Below, piece after piece: positions 60,800 through 64,000 of a stretch of DNA of 64,000 bases. The position numbers and the translations under genes are program-made. The stretch's first letter is position 1. The number at the start of each line of letters is the position of its first letter. The notes under the pieces were generated by a model that worked only from the letters and a program-made list of their open reading frames with translations, had not been told where the DNA came from and did no database searches. The stretch spans positions 5,148,001-5,212,000 of the forward strand of contig NC_079884.1 in assembly GCF_029227915.1 (NCBI RefSeq), read 5' to 3'. Source of the DNA: Hydractinia symbiolongicarpus (taxonomy: Eukaryota; Cnidaria; Hydrozoa; Anthoathecata; Hydractiniidae).

Positions 60800-62950
60800 A
60801 TTTTTAAAAACTACAAGTCTCATGGGCTTTAGTGGTGAAATAATAATTTAAAAAATCGTTCGGGAAATGAGTTTACACCCTGGGTACTTTCTTTGTATAC
60901 TTTTGACTATACGGGCCGAGTCCGGGATTTACGGGAAATCGCAGGTTTTCGTTTGCCGGCGATTAAACTTCTTTTATTCAGCGTCTCATCAAAAATGAAA
61001 ACATTTTTGAAAACTACAAGTCTCATGCGTTTTAGTGGTGAAAAAATAATTTAAAAATTCGTTCGGGAAATGAGTTTACTCACTGGGTACTTTCCTTGTA
61101 TACTTTTAACTATACGGGCCGAGTCCGGGATTTACGGGAAATAGCGGGTTTTCGTTTGCCCGCGATTAAACTTCTTTTATTCAGCGTCTCATTAAAAATG
61201 AAAACATTTTTAAAAGCTACAAGTCTCATGGGCTTTAGTGGTGAAATAATAATTTAAAAAATCGTTTGGGAAATGAGTTTACTGCCTGGGTACTTTCTTT
61301 GTATACTTTTGACTATACGGGCCGAGTCCAGGATTTACGGGAAATCGCAGGTTTTCGTTTGCCGGCGATAAAACTTCTTTTATTCAGCGTCTCATCAAAA
61401 ATGAAAACATTTTTAAAAACTACAGGTCTCATGCGTTTTAGTGGTGAAATAATAATTTAAAAAATCGTTCGGGAAATGAGTTTACTCCCTGGGTACTTTC
61501 TTTGTATACTTTTGACTATACGGTCCGAGTACGGGATTTACGGGAAATCGCAGGTTTTCGTTTGCTGGCGATTAAACTTCTTTTATTCAGCGTCTCATCA
61601 AAAATGAAAACATTTTTGAAAACTACAAGTCTCATGCGTTTTAGTGGTGAAAAAATAATTTAAAAAATCGTTCGGGAAATGAGTTTACACCCTGGGTACT
61701 TCCTTTCTATACTTTTGACTATACGGGCCGAGTCCGGGATTTACGGGAAATCGCAGGTTTTCGTTTGCCGGCGATTAAACTTCTTTTATTCAGCGTCTCA
61801 TCAAAAATGAAAACATTTTTGAAAACTACAAGTCTCATGCGTTTTAGTGGTGAAAAAATAATTTAAAAATTCGTTCGGGAAATGAGTTTACTCACTGGGT
61901 ACTTTCCTTCTATACTTTTAACTATACGGGCCGAGTCCGGGATTTACGGGAAATCGCAGGTTTGCGTTTGCCGGCGATTAAACTTTTTTTATTCAGCGTC
62001 TCATCAAAAATGAAAACATTTTTGAAAACTACAAGTCTCATGCGTTTTAGTGGTGAAAAAAAAAATTAAAAAATCGTTCGGGAAATGAGTTTACTCCCTG
62101 GGTACTTTCTTTGTATATTTTTGACTATGCGGCCCGAGTCTGGGGTTTACGGGAAATGGCGGGTTTTCGTTTGCCGGCGATTAAACTTCTTTTATTCAGC
62201 GTCTCATCAAAAATGAAAACATTTTTAAAAACTACAAGTCTTATGCGTCTTAGTGGTGAAAAAGTAATTTAAAAAATCGTTCTGGAAATGAGTTTACTCA
62301 CAGGGTACTTTCTTTGTATACATTCGACTATACGTGCCAAGCCCGGGATTTACGGGAAATCGCAGGTTTTCGTTTGCCGGCGATTAAACTGCTTTTATTC
62401 AGCGTCTCATCAAAGATGAAAACATTCTTGAAAACTACAAGTCTCATGCGTTTTAGTGGTGAAAAAAAAATTTAAAAAATCGTTCGGGAAATTAGTTTAC
62501 TCCCTGGGTACTTTCTTTGTATACATTCGACTATACGGGCCGAGACCGGGATTTACGGGAAATTGCGGGTTTTCGTTTGCCGGCGATTAAACTTCTTTTA
62601 TTCAGCGTCTCATTAAAAATGAAAACATTTTTAAAAACTACAAGTCTCATGGGCTTTAGTGGTGAAATAATAATTTAAAAAATCCTTTGGGAAATGAGTT
62701 TTCTCCCTGGGTACTTTCTTTGTATACTTTTGACTATACGGTCCGAGTACGGGATTTACGGGAAATCGCAGGTTTTCGTTTGCTGGCGATTAAACTTCTT
62801 TTATTCAGCGTCTCATCAAAAATGAAAACATTTTTGAAAACTACAAGTCTCATGCGTTTTAGTGGTGAAAAAATAATTTAAAAAATTGTTCGGGAAATGA
62901 GTTTACACCCTGGGTACTTCCTTTGTATACTTTTGACTATACGGGCCGAG
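60800..62950 (-). repeat. Right-edge group with 6-monomer (1,218 bp) repetition
   Basis: CGGTCCGAGTACGGG at 61,521 and 62,739 is preceded in both by a CATGGGCTTTAGTGGTGAAA monomer, and followed by GAGTTTACACCCTGG (about 61,681 and 62,898). These are the inverse of marks seen only near 1.1-2.5 kb in the left arm. Confidence 0.8.
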
Positions 62951-63259
62951 TCCGGGATTTACGGGAAATCGCAGGTTTTCGTTTGCCGGCGATTAAACTT
63001 CTTTTATTCAGCGTCTCATCAAAAATGAAAACATTTTTAAAAACTACAAGTCTCATGCGTTTTAGTGGTGAAAAAATAATTTAAAAAATCGTTCGGGAAA
63101 TGAGTTTACTCCCTGGGTACTTTCTTTGTATACTTTTGACTATACGGGCCAAGCCCGGGATTTACGGGAAATCGCGGGTTTTCGTTTGCCGGCGATTAAA
63201 CTTCTTTTATTCAGCGTCTCATCAAAAATGAAAACATTTTTAAAAACTACAAGTCTTAT

Positions 63260-64000
63260 GCGTTTTAGTGGTGAAAAAATAATTTAAAAAATCGTTCTGG
63301 AAATGAGTTTACTTCCTGGGTACGTTCTTTGTATACTTTTGACTATACGGGCCGAGTCCGGGATTTACGGGAAATCGCAGGTTTTCGTTTGCCGGCGATT
63401 AAACTGCTTTTATTCAGCGTCTCATCAAAAATGAAAACATTTTTGAAAACTACAAGTCTCATGCGTTTTAGTGGTGAAAAAATAATTTAAAAAATCGTTC
63501 GGAAAATGAGTTTACTCCCTGGGTACTTTCTTTGTATACTTTTGACTATACGGGCCAAGCCCGGGATTAACGGGAAATCGCGGGTTTTCGTTTGCCGGCG
63601 AATAAACTTCTTTTATTCAGCGTCTCATCAAAAATGAAACCATTTTTAAAAGCTACAAGTCTTATGCGTTTTAGTGGTGAAAAAATAATTTAAAAAATCG
63701 TTCTGGAAATGAGTTTACTCCCTGGGTACTTTCTTTGTATATTTTTGACTATACTGGCCGAGTCCGGGATTTAGGGAAATCGCAGGTTTTCGTTTGCCGG
63801 CGATTAAACTGCTTTTATTCAGCGTCTCATCAAAAATGAAAACATTTTTAAAAACTACAAGTCTTATCCGTTTTAGTGGTAAAAAAATAATTTAAAAAAT
63901 CGTTCGGGAAATGAGTTTACTCCCTGGGTACTTTCTTTGTATACATACGACTATACGGGCCAAGCCCCGGATTTACGGGAAAACGTGGGATTTCGTTTGC
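63260..64000 (-). repeat. Second copy of the 57.6-58.3 kb block, cut by the window end
   Basis: Identity with 57,580-58,320 runs to the last base, so the duplicated block continues outside the window. Private changes include CTATACTGGCCG near 63,752. Confidence 0.86.

Larger units (their letters stand above)
33759..64000 (-). repeat. Right arm of the same satellite array, inverted orientation
   Basis: The same monomer continues here as its reverse complement, about 149 copies, to the window edge. Each copy ends in GTTTTAGTGGTGAAA, the complement of the monomer start used on the left. The arm carries the same variant classes as the left arm, including the short CTAAACG class and the ACCGTGAG class, so both arms belong to one family and not to two related satellites. 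It contains the largest recent duplication in the window (39.3-57.2 kb). The array continues beyond 64,000. Confidence 0.98.

Noticed and set aside
452-62881. About fifty open frames of 60-132 codons on both strands, with recurring KTFLKTTSLMRFSGE-like and FPAIKLLLFS-like translations
   Set aside because: They are the same satellite monomer read in one or two frames, their strand flips with the array at 33.76 kb, and their ends follow one-base indels in A/T runs. No domain, start context or independent gene structure is visible, so I did not call any CDS.
1-64000. CRISPR array
   Set aside because: The repeated unit is the whole 203 bp with no short constant repeat plus unique spacers, and there are no cas genes.

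Overview
The window is satellite DNA from end to end. It is a tandem array of roughly 315 copies of one monomer of about 203 bp (most copies 201-204 bp, about 38% G+C in the copy I counted). I found no protein gene, RNA gene, transposon, CRISPR array or unique sequence. Long arrays of ~200-bp monomers that vary by scattered substitutions and one-base indels are typical of nuclear heterochromatin (pericentromeric, subtelomeric or centromeric) in animals and plants. I do not recognise the family and cannot name the species. No bacterial, organellar or viral signature is visible.

Layout. From 1 to 33,758 every monomer reads in one orientation, which I call +. At 33,758/33,759 the array turns head-to-head, and from there to 64,000 every monomer is inverted. 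The turn sits on a 14-bp perfect palindrome (33,752-33,765) and uses a GGCC present in the monomer. The truncated monomers on the two sides differ at several bases, so the junction is not a simple fold-back of one molecule.

The two halves also mirror each other. Rare sequence variants of the left half recur in the right half in reverse order: 31-33.7 kb matches 35.6-38 kb, 10.7 kb matches 46.6 and 55.2 kb, 6-10 kb matches 58.3-59.3 kb, 3.3 kb matches 60.6 kb, and 1.1-2.5 kb matches 60.9-62.9 kb. I read the window as an old, imperfect inverted duplication of an array whose arms then expanded separately.

Within each arm there is no fixed higher-order unit. Instead there are nested recent duplications of whole numbers of monomers: 2, 4, 6, 7, 8, 12, 14, 25, 28 and 46. 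The largest is a nearly identical tandem pair at 39,320-48,643 and 48,644-57,156, whose units differ in length by a 4-monomer expansion inside the first. Open frames of 60-132 codons recur in the array but are by-products of the repeat. Comparisons were made by eye on diagnostic variants; no alignment was run.
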